The notes under the pieces: model-generated
The model's database searches: none
Seen by the model: only the letters and a program-made list of their open reading frames with translations
What the model was told of the DNA's origin: nothing
Source: Bactrocera neohumeralis
Taxonomy: Eukaryota > Arthropoda > Insecta > Diptera > Tephritidae
Reading direction: 5' to 3'
Length of the DNA: 64,000 bases
Assembly (NCBI RefSeq): GCF_024586455.1
Contig: NC_065921.1
Coordinates: 43,422,574-43,486,573, forward strand
Position numbers and translations under genes: made by a program
Shown here: positions 24,520 through 35,139 of the stretch, one piece after another
Numbering within the stretch: the stretch's first letter is position 1
How the letters are laid out: every line of letters begins with the position of its first letter

Positions 24520-25575
24520 GTAAAGTAAACCAAGTGAGGAACTTTCAGGTACATAAGGTTAGTTATACGGGGTCTAGAGTAAGTTTTTACCCGATTATAT
24601 TCATTCTAAGCCCAAAAAATTATTCAAAAATGCATCCTTATTAGAAAAACACGCTCTCTCATTTTTATTAAGTAAACTCACTCATATTTGCTTATATATT
24701 CGGTATAAAATCACCTGGAAGTTCGAAAATCTGTATATTAGGTAAATGGGGGGTATTAACCCGATTCAACCCATTTGCAGCACACAGACATACTACTATC
24801 AGGAAGCGATTCTCTCTTAATTTCAATTATACATATATCTCACACATTGACCGATATGTTCGGTAAAAGATCAACTAAAGGTCTACATATTCGGTACCCA
24901 GAGGATTGAACAGTTTTGGTTAGATTTGGGCAGTTTTGTTCATAAGGTGGCATACTTTAAAGGAATTATTAGTGCAAAATTTTATCCCGTTATTTAAATT
25001 ACCTCTTGATTTGTACACAGGAAAGTAAAACAATCAAGTGGAATTTAAAGTTATGTTATATGGCAAGTGAGCGATTCCTCTCAATTCTCACTGTCAGTAG
25101 AATGTTATATACAGAATTTTGTTAAAATCGGTCAGACGGGTTTCGAGATATGTGTTTGAACCCAAAAGTACTTATTACAGGGCGGGGCCATGCACACTTT
25201 TTCAAAATATTTCACCCACAGGTGACCCTTGCGATCCTCTGTGCCAAATAACAGTTCTATATCTTAATTTACAGATTAGTTATATGGAACTTTATAGGTT
25301 TTCGGTTAATGGCGTTTTGTGGGCGACCATTTACGAACTCGTAATTTTTTTTACTAATAAATGCGCATAACAAGTTTCATCAAGATATCTTATACATCTA
25401 TTACAGCTTGCACGGACGGACGGACAGACAGACAGTCAACCGGATTTCAACTTTTTCGTTATGCTGATCATTCATGTATACATAACCCTATATCTATCTC
25501 GCTTAGTTTTAGGTGAAACGTACAACCGTTAGGTGAACAAAACTATTATTCTCTGAAGACACATGTTGTAAGAGT
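24520..25575. mobile_element. Non-coding dispersed repeat related to family A
   Basis: Similar to 12230-13050 in order of motifs (ggtacataaggt, acgctctctcatttttatta, ggaagttcgaaaatc, gaccgatatnttcggt). It ends near gttgtaagagtata. Contains a GACGGACAGACAGACAG run at 25415-25433. Short flanking similarity (aacagcactaagtaaagtaaa before, aacagcacaaaataaattaaa after) suggests duplication of flanking host DNA. No protein. Missing from unit B at this position. Confidence 0.55.
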
Positions 25576-26177
25576 ATAATTAGAAACAGCACAAAATAAA
25601 TTAAAACAAGAAAAAACGTTAACTTCGGCTTATAATATACCCTTCACAGTTGCATTTCCTTTAGTAACTATGTGTTTAAGTAAATCTAGAGACGTAACCG
25701 GCCGGTGGTTTTCATCCAAAGGAAAACATTTTACTAGTTCTTTTTAGCCAGCCATAACATTAAGGTTATTTAATAAAGAAAGTGGATCTTTTAAAAGTTT
25801 ATAGTTATTTCAAATTTTAAGAAGGTTTATTGTTAACATAAATTAATGAAAAAAATTATAATATTTATATATTATTACATATACATACATATGTCATATA
25901 TATATATTTACTGTTTGCTTTATAAAAACACAGACCAGAGAAGGTTACATTATTTCTATGAACAATAACTCATACCAAATTTCGTGAATATATCTTGTCA
26001 AATGTGAAAGTTTTCCATTCAAGCATTTGATTCCGATCGTTCAGTTTGTATGGCAGCTATATGTTATAGTGGTCCGATATCGGCAGTTCCGATAAACGGG
26101 CAGCTTCTTGAAGATAAAATGACGTTTGCAAAATTTCAAAACGATATCTTAAAAACTGAGGGACTAGTTCGTATATA

Positions 26178-26461
26178 AGTTAAAAAACGTTTTGTTATTT
26201 TTATTAAAAAAAATGTTTTCTGGGAGCTATGCTCCTTTATTGAATTCCACTTAAGAACTAAAATTAACAATTAATTATACTTAACTCTAGACCTATGTTT
26301 GCCGCTGCAACGGGTACGGAGTTTGCTGACGCTGCGCTTCCCACAGGTTGCCACTACACGTGTCGCACTCTCAGCGATTTAGTGGTGTCATATTATATTA
26401 CTTTGTATCATATGATATTAGTGCATCATATGATACTTTTTGAATGTATGGGGTGCTAACT
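26178..26461 (-). repeat. Errantivirus 3' LTR (284 bp)
   Basis: Uninterrupted LTR. Carries a 12-bp perfect inverted repeat, GTATCATATGAT (26405-26416) and ATCATATGATAC (26425-26436), and a stretch of ATATTATATTAC next to it. Confidence 0.9.
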
Positions 26462-26472
26462 AGTCCCTCCTT
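26462..26472 (-). other. Polypurine tract of the errantivirus
   Basis: The minus strand reads AAGGAGGGACT immediately before the 3' LTR, the expected place and composition of the plus-strand primer. Confidence 0.7.
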
Positions 26473-26477
26473 GAAAT

Positions 26478-27530
26478 TCAAACGTCCTCGTTTGAACCTT
26501 TAGGTGTATTAAAAATTTGGTTGAGTCCTTCTATTGCGGTTTGTGACAGTTTATTGGGTTCCTCTTCTTTTTGTTTCATCAGAAGGTTCTTCCCGAAAAT
26601 TAAGGCGATGATTATTAAAATTACGATTAGAGTGATGCTGGTTCCGAATTTAACTCTGTTTGCTGCTTCTAACAGACTTACTTCCTTTGTATTGTTGAAG
26701 TTAAGCTGTTTCAGCATTTCCAGCGAGAGGAATTCTTCTATCTTGAGTGGTGCGGATGACGGTTGTAGGATGGCTGGTAGTGGTTTACTTGCTGTTATTT
26801 CTTCGCTATAGAACTTTTTCCCAATGATAGCAATGGTTACGTTGGTATACAAAATGATGAAAGTCCCGTTTAGAAATGTAGATTCGTTGTTTATTAAAAT
26901 TTCTCCGTTGTATTTATTTAAAAGTAAAATTCCAGGTCCCATTTCCTCTATAGTTGGGATATGCTGGTTGTTGACCTCCGTGCAGTTTGGCAAACGACTT
27001 TTTACAAGATTATTCATACAAGTATCATTACTTAAATCTACTACATTATTGCTTAAGCATATTTGTAGGGAATTTTATTTCTTACAATAATTTTCTATTC
27101 CATAAATTCCCTTTTCGCAGTTTAAAATTGTATTAAAATTGATTTTATTGATTCTCCGTTATGTTTTACTGCTTAATATCTAATGTTTTACAATTTTTGT
27201 TATCTACGGTTGGGAGGCTAACAATATAAATTATAATTTTGCCATTAGTTGCAATTTTTTCTTCGGGATTTTCGAGTGCTTCGTCCAAATTTACATATGG
27301 AATATTGTCATTGTCTATAACTTCCTTCACAATATTTATTTATTCATTTAATAGAATAGAAGAATTTATTATGTTGGCTTTTGCCCAATGTATTGCGTGT
27401 GCAATATTTAAAATTTTTTCCTTAATTATTTCTAATTTGTATTTTAGCTGTAAAAATGTTTCAATTTCTAAACTTTTTCATTGTGTATGGTTTTAATTAT
27501 ATTATTTGTGATATTTGTTATCGCGCTAAT
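26478..27530 (-). pseudogene. Errantiviral env, C-terminal part
   Basis: Errantiviral envelope proteins are membrane-anchored glycoproteins. The intact frame at 26478-27017 has 179 codons with several Asn-X-Ser/Thr sites, a single membrane helix (LIVILIIIALIFG, about residues 130-143) and a short charged tail rich in Lys and Glu, which is the usual C-terminal anchor region. From 27018 to about 27525 the reading continues in damaged form with stops. The N-terminal surface part and the cleavage site are missing. It adjoins gag remains directly, with all of pol deleted. Confidence 0.75.
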
Positions 27531-27934
27531 TAAATTCTGTCTACGCTCTTCCTCCAGGAGTTAAATTCTCCTGGTCGTCCTGAAAATTCCCTAAGGCATT
27601 TAACCTTGTCCGGAATTTTATCTAGTTCGTTTATGTTATTCGCGTTCAGTGTCACACTGTGGTCGGGTTCGGTAAAGTCAGTAATATTCTGAGTACTCAT
27701 TCGTTCGAGTACTTCTCGAACTATTGTCGTTATGGAAGTTAGGTTAGGGGTGGGAGGGTTTAAAGGATGGTTGGAGGGATTTGTAGGATGGGTGGTTTGC
27801 CCATAGTCTATCCTCATTTGATTTAATTGCTCAATTAGCTCCTCAGCTGTATCCGGCATTATGATAATCTTTTCTTTTACGTTAATTAGTTTTTTAAAAA
27901 AAAATTTTCTTTGTAATAGTACTTTCTTTGACAA
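27531..27934 (-). pseudogene. Errantiviral gag, N-terminal part
   Basis: About 134 codons open on the minus strand. The likely natural start is the Met near 27859 (MPDTAEELIEQLNQMR). There is a Pro/Asn-rich linker and then a region ending CLREFSGRPGEFNSW, resembling the beginning of the gag capsid part. Capsid C-terminal and zinc-knuckle regions are absent. The frame stops exactly where env-like sequence begins, marking the deletion junction. Confidence 0.65.
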
Positions 27935-27969
27935 TATTAGAATCTGTTTGCAAAGCTTACGTTAATTTA

Positions 27970-28145
27970 AGGTTTTTTTCTTTTTTGTGTCGGATAATTA
28001 ATTTCTTTCAATTCAAGTTTCGTATTCTTTATAATAATAAAATTCTTTATAATTTCTTTTTTTTCTTTTTGTGTCGAATAATTATTTTCTTTCAATTCAA
28101 ATTCCGTATTCTTTATGATATTCTTTATAATAGTCTTAAAATATA
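27970..28145. repeat. Tandem duplication in the errantiviral leader
   Basis: Two copies of about 85 bp, each starting tttttgtgtcg(g)ataatta and containing ctttcaattcaa followed by cgtattcttta. A smaller pair with core cttactttttnttttcaggc lies at 28350-28440. Both are in the untranslated leader between the primer-binding site and gag. Confidence 0.7.
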
Positions 28146-28456
28146 ATATTTTATAAATCTTACATTAGGTGTTTCCAGCTTTCCATAGGATGTTGTGATG
28201 CGCTCCGGGGTTGTCCCTTTTCTTTAACAGTACTGAGGTCCCTCGGCGTTTAAAAATCCCACGTTGTGCGTTTTAGCCGCTCGTTAGCACAGTATTTATT
28301 GTATTTTCCGTTGTTACACACTTTTTTTTTTGTTTTTTAACTCACGGAGCCTTACTTTTTTATTTTCAGGCTTTTCTTTTTTATTCACAATCACTACCGT
28401 TCGCCACTCGCGAAGCCTTACTTTTTGTTTTCAGGCTGTTACTATTACGCGCGCTG

Positions 28457-28474
28457 GTCCCTGCTCGGGCGCCA
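28457..28474 (-). other. Primer-binding site of the errantivirus
   Basis: The minus strand reads TGGCGCCCGAGCAGGGAC, beginning with the last base of the 5' LTR. It is complementary to the 3' end of tRNA-Lys except at one position, by comparison with the well-known lysine-type retroviral primer site. Confidence 0.7.
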
Positions 28475-29827
28475 GTTAAAAAACGTTTTGTTATTTTTAT
28501 ACTCTCGCAACAATGTTGCTAACGAGAGTATTATAGTTTTGTTCACATAACGGTTGTTTGTAAGTCCTAAAACTAAAAGAGTCAGATATAGGGTTATATA
28601 TACCAAAGTGATCAGGGCGACGAGTAGAGTCGAAATCCGGATGTCTGTCTGTCCGTCCGTCCGTCTGTCCGTCCGTCCGTGCAAGCTGTAACTTGAGTAA
28701 AAATTGAGATATCATGATGAAACTTGGTACACGTATTCCTTGGCTCCATAAGAAGGTTAAGTTCGAAGATGGGCAAAATCGGCTCACTGCCACGCCCACA
28801 AAATGGCGGAAACCGAAAACCTATAAAGTGTCATAACTAAGCCATAAATAAAGATATTAAAGTGAAATTTGGCACAAAGGATCGCATTAGGGAGGGGCAT
28901 ATTTGGACGCAATTGTTTTGGAAAAGTGGGCGTGGCCCCGCCCCCTACTAAGTTTTTTGTACATATCTCGGAAACTACTATAGCTATGTCAACCAAACTC
29001 TACAGAGCCGTTTTTTTCAGGCATTTCCATACACAGTTCAAAAATGGAATAAATCGGATAATAACCACGCCCACCTCCCATACAAAGGTTATGTTGAAAA
29101 TCACTAAAAGTGCGTTAACCGACTAATAAAAAACGTCAGAAACACTAAATTTTACGGAAGAAGTGGCAGAAGGAAGCTGCACCCAGGCTTTTTTTAAAAA
29201 TTGAAAATGGGCGTGGCGCCGCCCACTTATGGACCAAAAACCATATCTCAGGAACTACTAGACCGATTTCAATGAAATTCGGTATATAATATTTTCTTAA
29301 CACCTTGATGACATGTACGAAATATGGGTGACATCGGTTCACAACCACGCCTTCTTCCAATATAAAGCTATTTTGAATTCCATCTGATGCCTTCTCTGTA
29401 TAATACGAGTATAAACATTAGGAACCAATGATGATAGCGGAATAAAACTTTACAAAAATTTATTTGAAAAATATTTAAATGACGGATAATGAAATCTCGA
29501 TTATCACTTTACCATGCGAGAGTATAAAATGTTCGGTGACACCCGAACTTAGCCCTTCCTTACTTGTTATTAAAAAAAATGTTTTCTGGGAGCTATGCTC
29601 CTTTATTGAATTCCACTTAAGAACTAAAATTAACAATTAATTATACTTAACTCTAGACCTATGTTTGCCGCTGCAACGGGTACGGAGTTTGCTGACGCAG
29701 CGCTTCCCACAGGTTGCCACTACACGTGTCGCACTCTCAGCGATTTAGTGGTGTCATATTATATTACTTTGTATCATATGATATTAGTGCATCATATGAT
29801 ACTTTTTGAATGTATGGGGTGCTAACT
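28474..29827 (-). repeat. Errantivirus 5' LTR, interrupted
   Basis: Parts 28474-28499 and 29568-29827 together equal the other LTR almost base for base. A 1068-bp family A element splits it at a TA. The same 12-bp inverted repeat is at 29771-29782/29791-29802. Confidence 0.88.
28500..29567. mobile_element. Family A TIR-type repeat inside the errantiviral LTR
   Basis: 1068 bp flanked by TA (28498-28499 and 29568-29569). It begins TACTCTCGCAACAATGTTGC, a small hairpin, and ends TTCCTTACTTGT. Nearly identical to 13053-14080, including the GTCTGTCC/GTCCGTCC run at 28641-28680. Its left end lacks the outer about 42 bp of the inverted repeat seen at 12163. Small open frames inside are not convincing. 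It is the youngest layer of the nest. Confidence 0.75.
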
Positions 29828-30165
29828 TATATACAAACAGACAGACAGACGGACATGGCTAAATCGACTCAGCTGAACATACTGATCATTTAAATATACC
29901 CTTTATAGCGTCTCCGTCGCTTCCTTCTGGGTGTTACAAACTTCGTAGCAAACTTAATATACCCTGTTCAGGATATAATGAGTGCAAGCAAGAAGTAGTG
30001 AATCGCCTAGAGAGATGTCTGGCAACATGTGCTGTTAATGTACATAATGTTCATCAGACAAATCATTACTTATTCATGTTTATTTGGCAAACTTATTTAG
30101 ATGACTTTGGGAAATGCTCGAAGCTATTTAGTTTTCCTCTATTGTTATTGTTGAGCTAATGTATA

Positions 30166-31093
30166 CGAGGTGTGTTCAAAAAGTATCGCGAATTTTGAAT
30201 TTTCGCGGGTTACGTATATTCGAATTTCGAATTTTTTGTGGCGTTATGTTGGTACTCATGTCTCTCACTTATGCCGACAAGCTCGGCCATTTTGAATGTT
30301 CATTTAATTGTTGACAGCTGCTTTGCTTGCACGTGTTTTGGATCGTCTTCGATTTTTACCTATTCAAAAAAATGGGTCAAAGAACCTGTATCAAATTTTG
30401 TGTGAAAAACGAAATTAAGTGCGCGGATGCATTCCGAATGTTGACTGTGGCATACGGAGAAGCTACCTTGGACCGAAGCAACGCTTATCGGTGGTACAAA
30501 ATGTTCTCAGAAGGCCGAGAAGATGTGAACGACGAAGAGCGTGCCGGACGCCCGAGCACTTCAACAACAGACGAAAAAATTAATGAAGTGGAGAAAATGG
30601 TATTGGCCAATCGTCGAATCACCGTTAGAGAAGTTGCTGAGGACCTAAACATATCGATTGGCAAGATATGCGCAATTTGGGCGAAGCAATCCGCCAGAAA
30701 CGCCCGGATTTGTGGAATTACAAAAATTGGCTTTTGCACCACGATAACGCCCCTGCTCACACATCGTTGCTTGTGCGCGACTTTTTAGCCAAAAACAACA
30801 CACTAATGATGCCGCAGCCACCGTATTTCCCAGATCTGGCCCCCTGTGACTGTTTCTTGTTCCCTAAACTGAAGAGGCCCATGAAAGGACGACGTTACGC
30901 TTCTCTTGACGAGATAAAGACGGCATCGAAGGAGGAGCTGAAGAAGACAAAAAAAAAAGATTGGAAAAACCGTTGGCTCAAGTGTATAATATCTCATGGG
31001 GATTACTTTGAAGGGGACAAAATAGATATTCATGAATAAATAATTAATTTTTGAAAAAACACAAAATTCGCGATACTTTTTGAACACACTTCG
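30166..31093 (+). mobile_element. mariner element, internally deleted, with TIRs
   Basis: About 30-bp inverted repeats differing at few positions (gtgtgttcaaaaagtatcgc near each end) are flanked by TA (30164-30165, 31094-31095). Transposase starts at MGQRTCIKFCVKNEIK (30372) and keeps the N-terminal DNA-binding half through AEDLNISIG. A deletion of the part holding the first catalytic Asp and a frame change follow. The second half resumes at MRNLGEAIRQKRPDLW (30668), retains HHDNAPAH (second Asp) and PDLAPCD (third Asp), and ends HGDYFEGDKIDIHE. Non-autonomous. Unit B lacks it. Confidence 0.9.
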
Positions 31094-31529
31094 TATGCCT
31101 ACTTATGGAAAATGTACATATCGTTATTCCGGAAATTTATCTTGCCAATTTGGGCGGCACTCAAATACAATTTAAGAGGGAAATGTACACCATGTTTTAT
31201 TGAATAGTTTCAAATAGGTAGCATCATGCTTTCTGGATTCAATTCAGCTTCGTTGTTGCTCTTACATAGACATTTTTTGAATCTATTTCGTTTGGTCTAA
31301 AAAAGGCAATGTCAAATGGAAAGCGTTTAGCGCTTGAAAATATTGGAAAATTCAACCAAGCGGCTTTCAATAAATGCCATTTTTGGCCATAAAGATTTGC
31401 AAAGTAGTCGATTTGTTGTAACAAAGTAAATTTAAAATCGAGTTTTGTTTTTCTCATGAATTTAATTTTTATATTTTAATGATTTAGTGTTATTTATAAT
31501 CTATTGGTATTCAGGTATGTAAATGACGC
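31094..31529. other. End of duplicated unit A, non-coding
   Basis: 31110-31250 and 31430-31542 match 46360-46500 and 46560-46650. A 180-bp part between them is not found in unit B. No gene. Confidence 0.55.
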
Positions 31530-31990
31530 GTATTTTCATTTCAACCCTGAACGTACTGTTAATGAGTTCAAGACTATTATCGCCGCTCTGCTATCTGAGT
31601 GGATGGTCACTTCTCTGAAGGAGGCTGCACTGCGGAGCAGCAAATCAGATTCTACCTTAATGGCTGCAACTTCGGCCTGGAAGACACTGCAATAGTCATG
31701 AAGTCTGAAGCTGGAGTTGATAGAGATCTCCTGACAGTAAACCATTCCACCAAGCTTCCCCAAGCTTTTTGACCCATTCGTAAAGAAGCTCACTACACCA
31801 CTCCTCCCACCCACAACTCCCTCGCCGGTATACGCGTAGAGAAGAAACCGAGAGAGTTCGAATTGGCGACTCCATGGTCCAAGTGATCCGGTATAAAGTC
31901 AAAGTGAGTGAGGATGGAGTCATGTGTAGAAGTTCACGCAAGTGAGGAAAGTTCTCTGATCGCCATTCACTTGGGAGTGGCCAGAAACGA
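31530..31990 (-). mobile_element. LINE RNase H domain fragment
   Basis: The minus strand encodes SFFTNGSKSLGKLGGMVYC, FQAEVAAIKVESDLLLRS and VTIHSDSRAAIIVLNSL, the RNase H domain found after reverse transcriptase in several LINE clades. The first catalytic Asp of the TDGSK motif is Asn here. Frames shift upstream of 31814. It begins exactly where similarity to unit B ends. Confidence 0.75.
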
Positions 31991-32009
31991 TTTTTTTACA
32001 CATGGCTCA

Positions 32010-34661
32010 AGCAGCTCACTACTTCCGGTCTTTGACCAAGTATCCTCTGGGTAGCCTAAGAATATCCGTTCGAAGGCGAGCTAATGTGAGAAGGCGAAAC
32101 ATCCCCCACATAGGGTTGTGCGCTGGGTTTGGGACCCGCCACGTAAAAATCAGTACCAATGAAAAAGAAAAAGCAGCCTCGGATGAGAGAACCCCCTTTT
32201 GATGACGACCATGGCAAACGAAATAAGGACTACGATTTGAGGGCATGCACCTGGAATGTCCGGACCCTTAATTGGGAAGATGCCACTGCCCAGCTGGTTG
32301 ATGTCCTCGCAAAAATAAAGGCTGACAACACCGCCGTCCAAGAAATGCGATGGACGGGACAAGGACAGAGACGAGTAGGTCCTTGTGACATTTACTACAG
32401 TGGCCATATAAGGAGCGCAAGTTTGGTGTTGAATTCGCGGTGGGAGGGAGACTCCGTCGCCGAGTACTATCATTCATTCCGGTGAATGAACGTCTAGCCC
32501 CAATCCGCATCAAGGCGAGGTTCTTCAACATATCACTGATTTGCGCCTACGCCCCGACGGAAGAGAAGGACGATGTGACCAAAGATGTCTTTTATGAGTG
32601 CTTGGAGCGCACTTATGAGAGCTGCCCCCGCCACGATGTCAAAATCGTGCTTGGCGACTCTAACGCCAGGGAGGGTAAAGAAGGTATCTTTGGCACTACG
32701 GTCGGTACATTCAGCCTCCACGACGAAACACGACTCAAATGGGTTGAGGCTGATCGACTTCGCCGGTGCCCGAAATATGGTTATCTGTATTCATCAAGCA
32801 ACCTGGCTGTCTTCGGATCGAAAAACTACCAACCAGATCGATCATGTTGTGATAGACGGAAAACACGTCTCCAGTGTTCTAGACGTGCGTACGCTCCGAG
32901 GTCCTAACATCGACTCGGACCATTATCTTGTTGCAGACAAGATTCGTAATGCTCGAAAATTCTACGAAAAAATGCGACGGCTTACAGAAGGTTTCAAGAC
33001 CGGAGCATACTCTTGTAGAACCCCCAAAGGTGATCTAGTGACCGATGCCCAGAGCATACTTAAATTATGGAGGGAACACTTCTCCAGCCTGCTGAATGGC
33101 AGTGAATTCATAACGCCAGGAGAGAACCCGATTCCCCAATCGATGACGATGGAGCAGACGTTCCATTTCCCGACCATGAGGAAGTTCGAATAGCAAGCTA
33201 TTCAAACACGGCGGCGAAGAACTGATAAGGAGCATGCATCAGCTTCTTTGTAAAATATGGTCGGACGAAAGCATGCCCAACGATTGGAATTTAAGTGTGC
33301 TATGTGCCATAAAAAAGGAGACCCCACAATCTGCGCCAACTACCGTGGGATTAGCCTCCTCAACATCGCATATAAGGTTCTATCGAGCGTATTGTGTGAA
33401 AGATTAAGGCCCACCGTCAACAATCTGATTGGACCTTATCAGTGTGGCTTTAGACCTGGCAAATCAACAACCGACCAGATATTCACCATGCGCCAAATCT
33501 TGGAAAAGACCCGTGAAAGGAGAATCGACACATACCACCTCTTCGTCGATTTCAAAGCTGCTTTCGACAGCACGAAAAGGAGCTGCCTTTATGCCGCGAT
33601 GTCTGAATTTAGTATACCCGCAAAACTAATACGGCTGTGTAAACTGACGTTATAAGTTCCTTCAAGATTGGGAAGGGGAGCCGTTCGATACCAAACGAGG
33701 TTTCAGACAAGGCGACTCCCTATCGTGCGACTTCTTCAACCTGCTTCTGGAGAAAATAGTTCGAGCTGCAGAACTAAACAGAGAAGGTACCATCTTCTAT
33801 AAGAGTGTACAGCTGCTGGCGTATGCCGACGATATTGATATCATCGGCCTCAACACCCGCGCCGTTAGTTCTGCTTTCTCCAGGCTGGACAAGGAAGCAC
33901 AGAAAATGGGTCTGGCAGTGAACGAGGGCAAAACGAGATATCTCCTGTCATCAAACAAACAGTCGTCGCACTCGCGACTTGGCTCTCACGTCACTGTTGA
34001 CAGTCATAACTTTGAAGTTGTAGATAATTTCGTCTATTTCGTGGCACCAGCGTAAACACCACCAACAATGTCAGCCTGGAAATCCAACGCAGGCTTGCCA
34101 ACAGGTGCTACTTCGGACTGAGTAGGCAATTGAAGAGTAAAGTCCTCTCTCGACGAACAAAAACCAAACTCTATAAGTCGCTTATAATTCCCGTCCTGCT
34201 ATATGGTGCAGAGGCTTGGGCGATGACAATCCGATGAGTCGACGTTACGAGTTTTCGAGAGAAAATTTCTGCGAAAGATTTATGGTCCTTTGCGCATTGG
34301 CCACGGCGAATATCGCATTTGATGGAACGATGAGCTGTACGAGATATACGACGACATTGACATAGTTCAGCGAATTAAAAGACAGCGGCTACGCTGGCTA
34401 GATCATGTTGTCCGGATGGACGAAAACACTCCAGCTCTGAAAGTATTCGACGCAATACCCGCCGGGGAAGCAGAGGAAGAGGAAGACCTCCACTCCGTTG
34501 GAAGGACCAAGTGGAGAAGGACCTGGCTTCGCTTGGAATATCCAATTGGCGCCACGTAGCGAAAAGAAGAAACGACTGGCGCGCTGTTGTTAATTCGGCT
34601 ATAATCGCGTAAGCGGTGTCTACGCCAATTAAGAAGAAGAAGAAGAAGAAGAAGAAGGAGA
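32010..34661 (+). mobile_element. RTE-type LINE, most complete copy, frame-broken
   Basis: Encodes an apurinic-like endonuclease followed by reverse transcriptase. In order: LRACTWNVRTLN (32241), VQEMRWTGQGQ and NISLICAYAPTEEKDD, VLGDSNAREG and QIDHVVIDGKH (endonuclease), then FYEKMRRLTEGF, YRGISLLNIAYKVLSSVL, PYQCGFRPGKSTTDQIF, LFVDFKAAFDS, FRQGDSLSCDFFNLLLEK, LLAYADDIDI (catalytic YADD) and IIPVLLYGAEAWA. At least five frameshifts and a deletion near 32935 separate these blocks. The 3' end is a short AAG repeat (34626-34655), typical of RTE elements. Related fragments lie at 2372, 6212 (inverted) and 44717. Confidence 0.88.
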
Positions 34662-34884
34662 GTGAGAATTTCCGAGTGCCAATGAGGAATATAGTAATTT
34701 TTTTTTTACATTTTTTCGGATAAAAGTTGGTTTTATACAGAATTTTGAAAGTGAGTCATTTCCGTGTGCAGCCGAATTCAGTGAACATTAAAAAAAAAAA
34801 TTTCAAAGGAAAATAAATTGATTTAATGTAGTGTGTGTTCTTCCTTATGTAATGTCACATCTAGAACATATTTCTAAAAATAAA
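34662..34884. other. Short AT-rich spacer
   Basis: Nothing recognised between the LINE tail and the Tc1 end that begins unit B. Confidence 0.4.
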
Positions 34885-34981
34885 TACAAAAATTTTTAAT
34901 TTAATTTTGACATAAAACTGGCCAAAAAACCCATGGTTTTACAAAAATATTACAAGGGTGCTATTTCTCTGCGCACAGCTG
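34885..34981 (+). mobile_element. Tc1-family 3' end only
   Basis: Matches the last part of the element at 14215-15261 and ends with its inverted repeat (gcgcacagctg, then TA). It keeps a better terminal repeat than the 15261 end but has no transposase. It marks the left edge of unit B. Confidence 0.65.
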
Positions 34982-35105
34982 TATATATTGTGTTTGCTTG
35001 CGCGGCTAGTACAAAATTTTTTATATAGTGTACTGTGTAGACATACATATGTGTTTGAATATTCGTGTTTACTAATGTCGCTTAGCCGGCACTGCCTTGA
35101 TTCAG

Positions 35106-35139
35106 TCAGTCGGCGAAGAAAGCTGAAGCGATTCGGTTA
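35106..35139 (+). promoter_or_regulatory. Candidate core promoter (Inr + DPE), unit B
   Basis: TCAGTC at 35106-35111 (A+1 at 35108) and GGTTA at 35135-35139 (+28 to +32), exactly as in unit A. Only the flanks differ. Confidence 0.45.

Larger units (their letters stand above)
26178..29827 (-). mobile_element. Errantivirus (gypsy-type) deletion derivative
   Basis: An endogenous insect LTR retroelement on the minus strand. It has two LTRs starting AGTTA and ending TAACT, a 4-bp TATA target duplication (26174-26177 and 29828-29831), a primer-binding site next to the 5' LTR and a purine tract before the 3' LTR. Only the start of gag and the last part of env remain; protease, reverse transcriptase, RNase H and integrase are all missing, so it cannot act alone. 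It lies inside a family B repeat and carries a family A element in its 5' LTR. Absent from unit B. Confidence 0.9.
25601..29977 (+). mobile_element. Repeat family B copy, split by an errantivirus
   Basis: The left part 25601-26177 starts aaacaagaaaaaacgttaac and reads gattccgatcgttcagtttg; the right part 29828-29977 has cagacagacagacggacatg and ends accctgttcaggata. The two parts join into one continuous repeat like the inverted copy at 38098-38626. Unit B shows the empty site near 46155 (aaattataatg), implying a TA target duplication. Non-coding. Confidence 0.65.
15209..31542 (+). repeat. Segmental duplication, unit A
   Basis: From about 15209 to 31542 the order of similar blocks matches 34886-46650: the Tc1 3' end, UGT promoter and 5' exon, AT-rich intron, five coding exons, 3' region, second-lineage mariner remnant, the tgattggcatgccaaatact block (24333 here, 45847 in B), the gataaatcattact-like block (30060 here, 46250 in B) and a final block near 31500/46600. 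Unit A is longer mainly because of insertions at 24.5-25.6, 25.6-30.0 and 30.2-31.1 kb. Confidence 0.8.
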
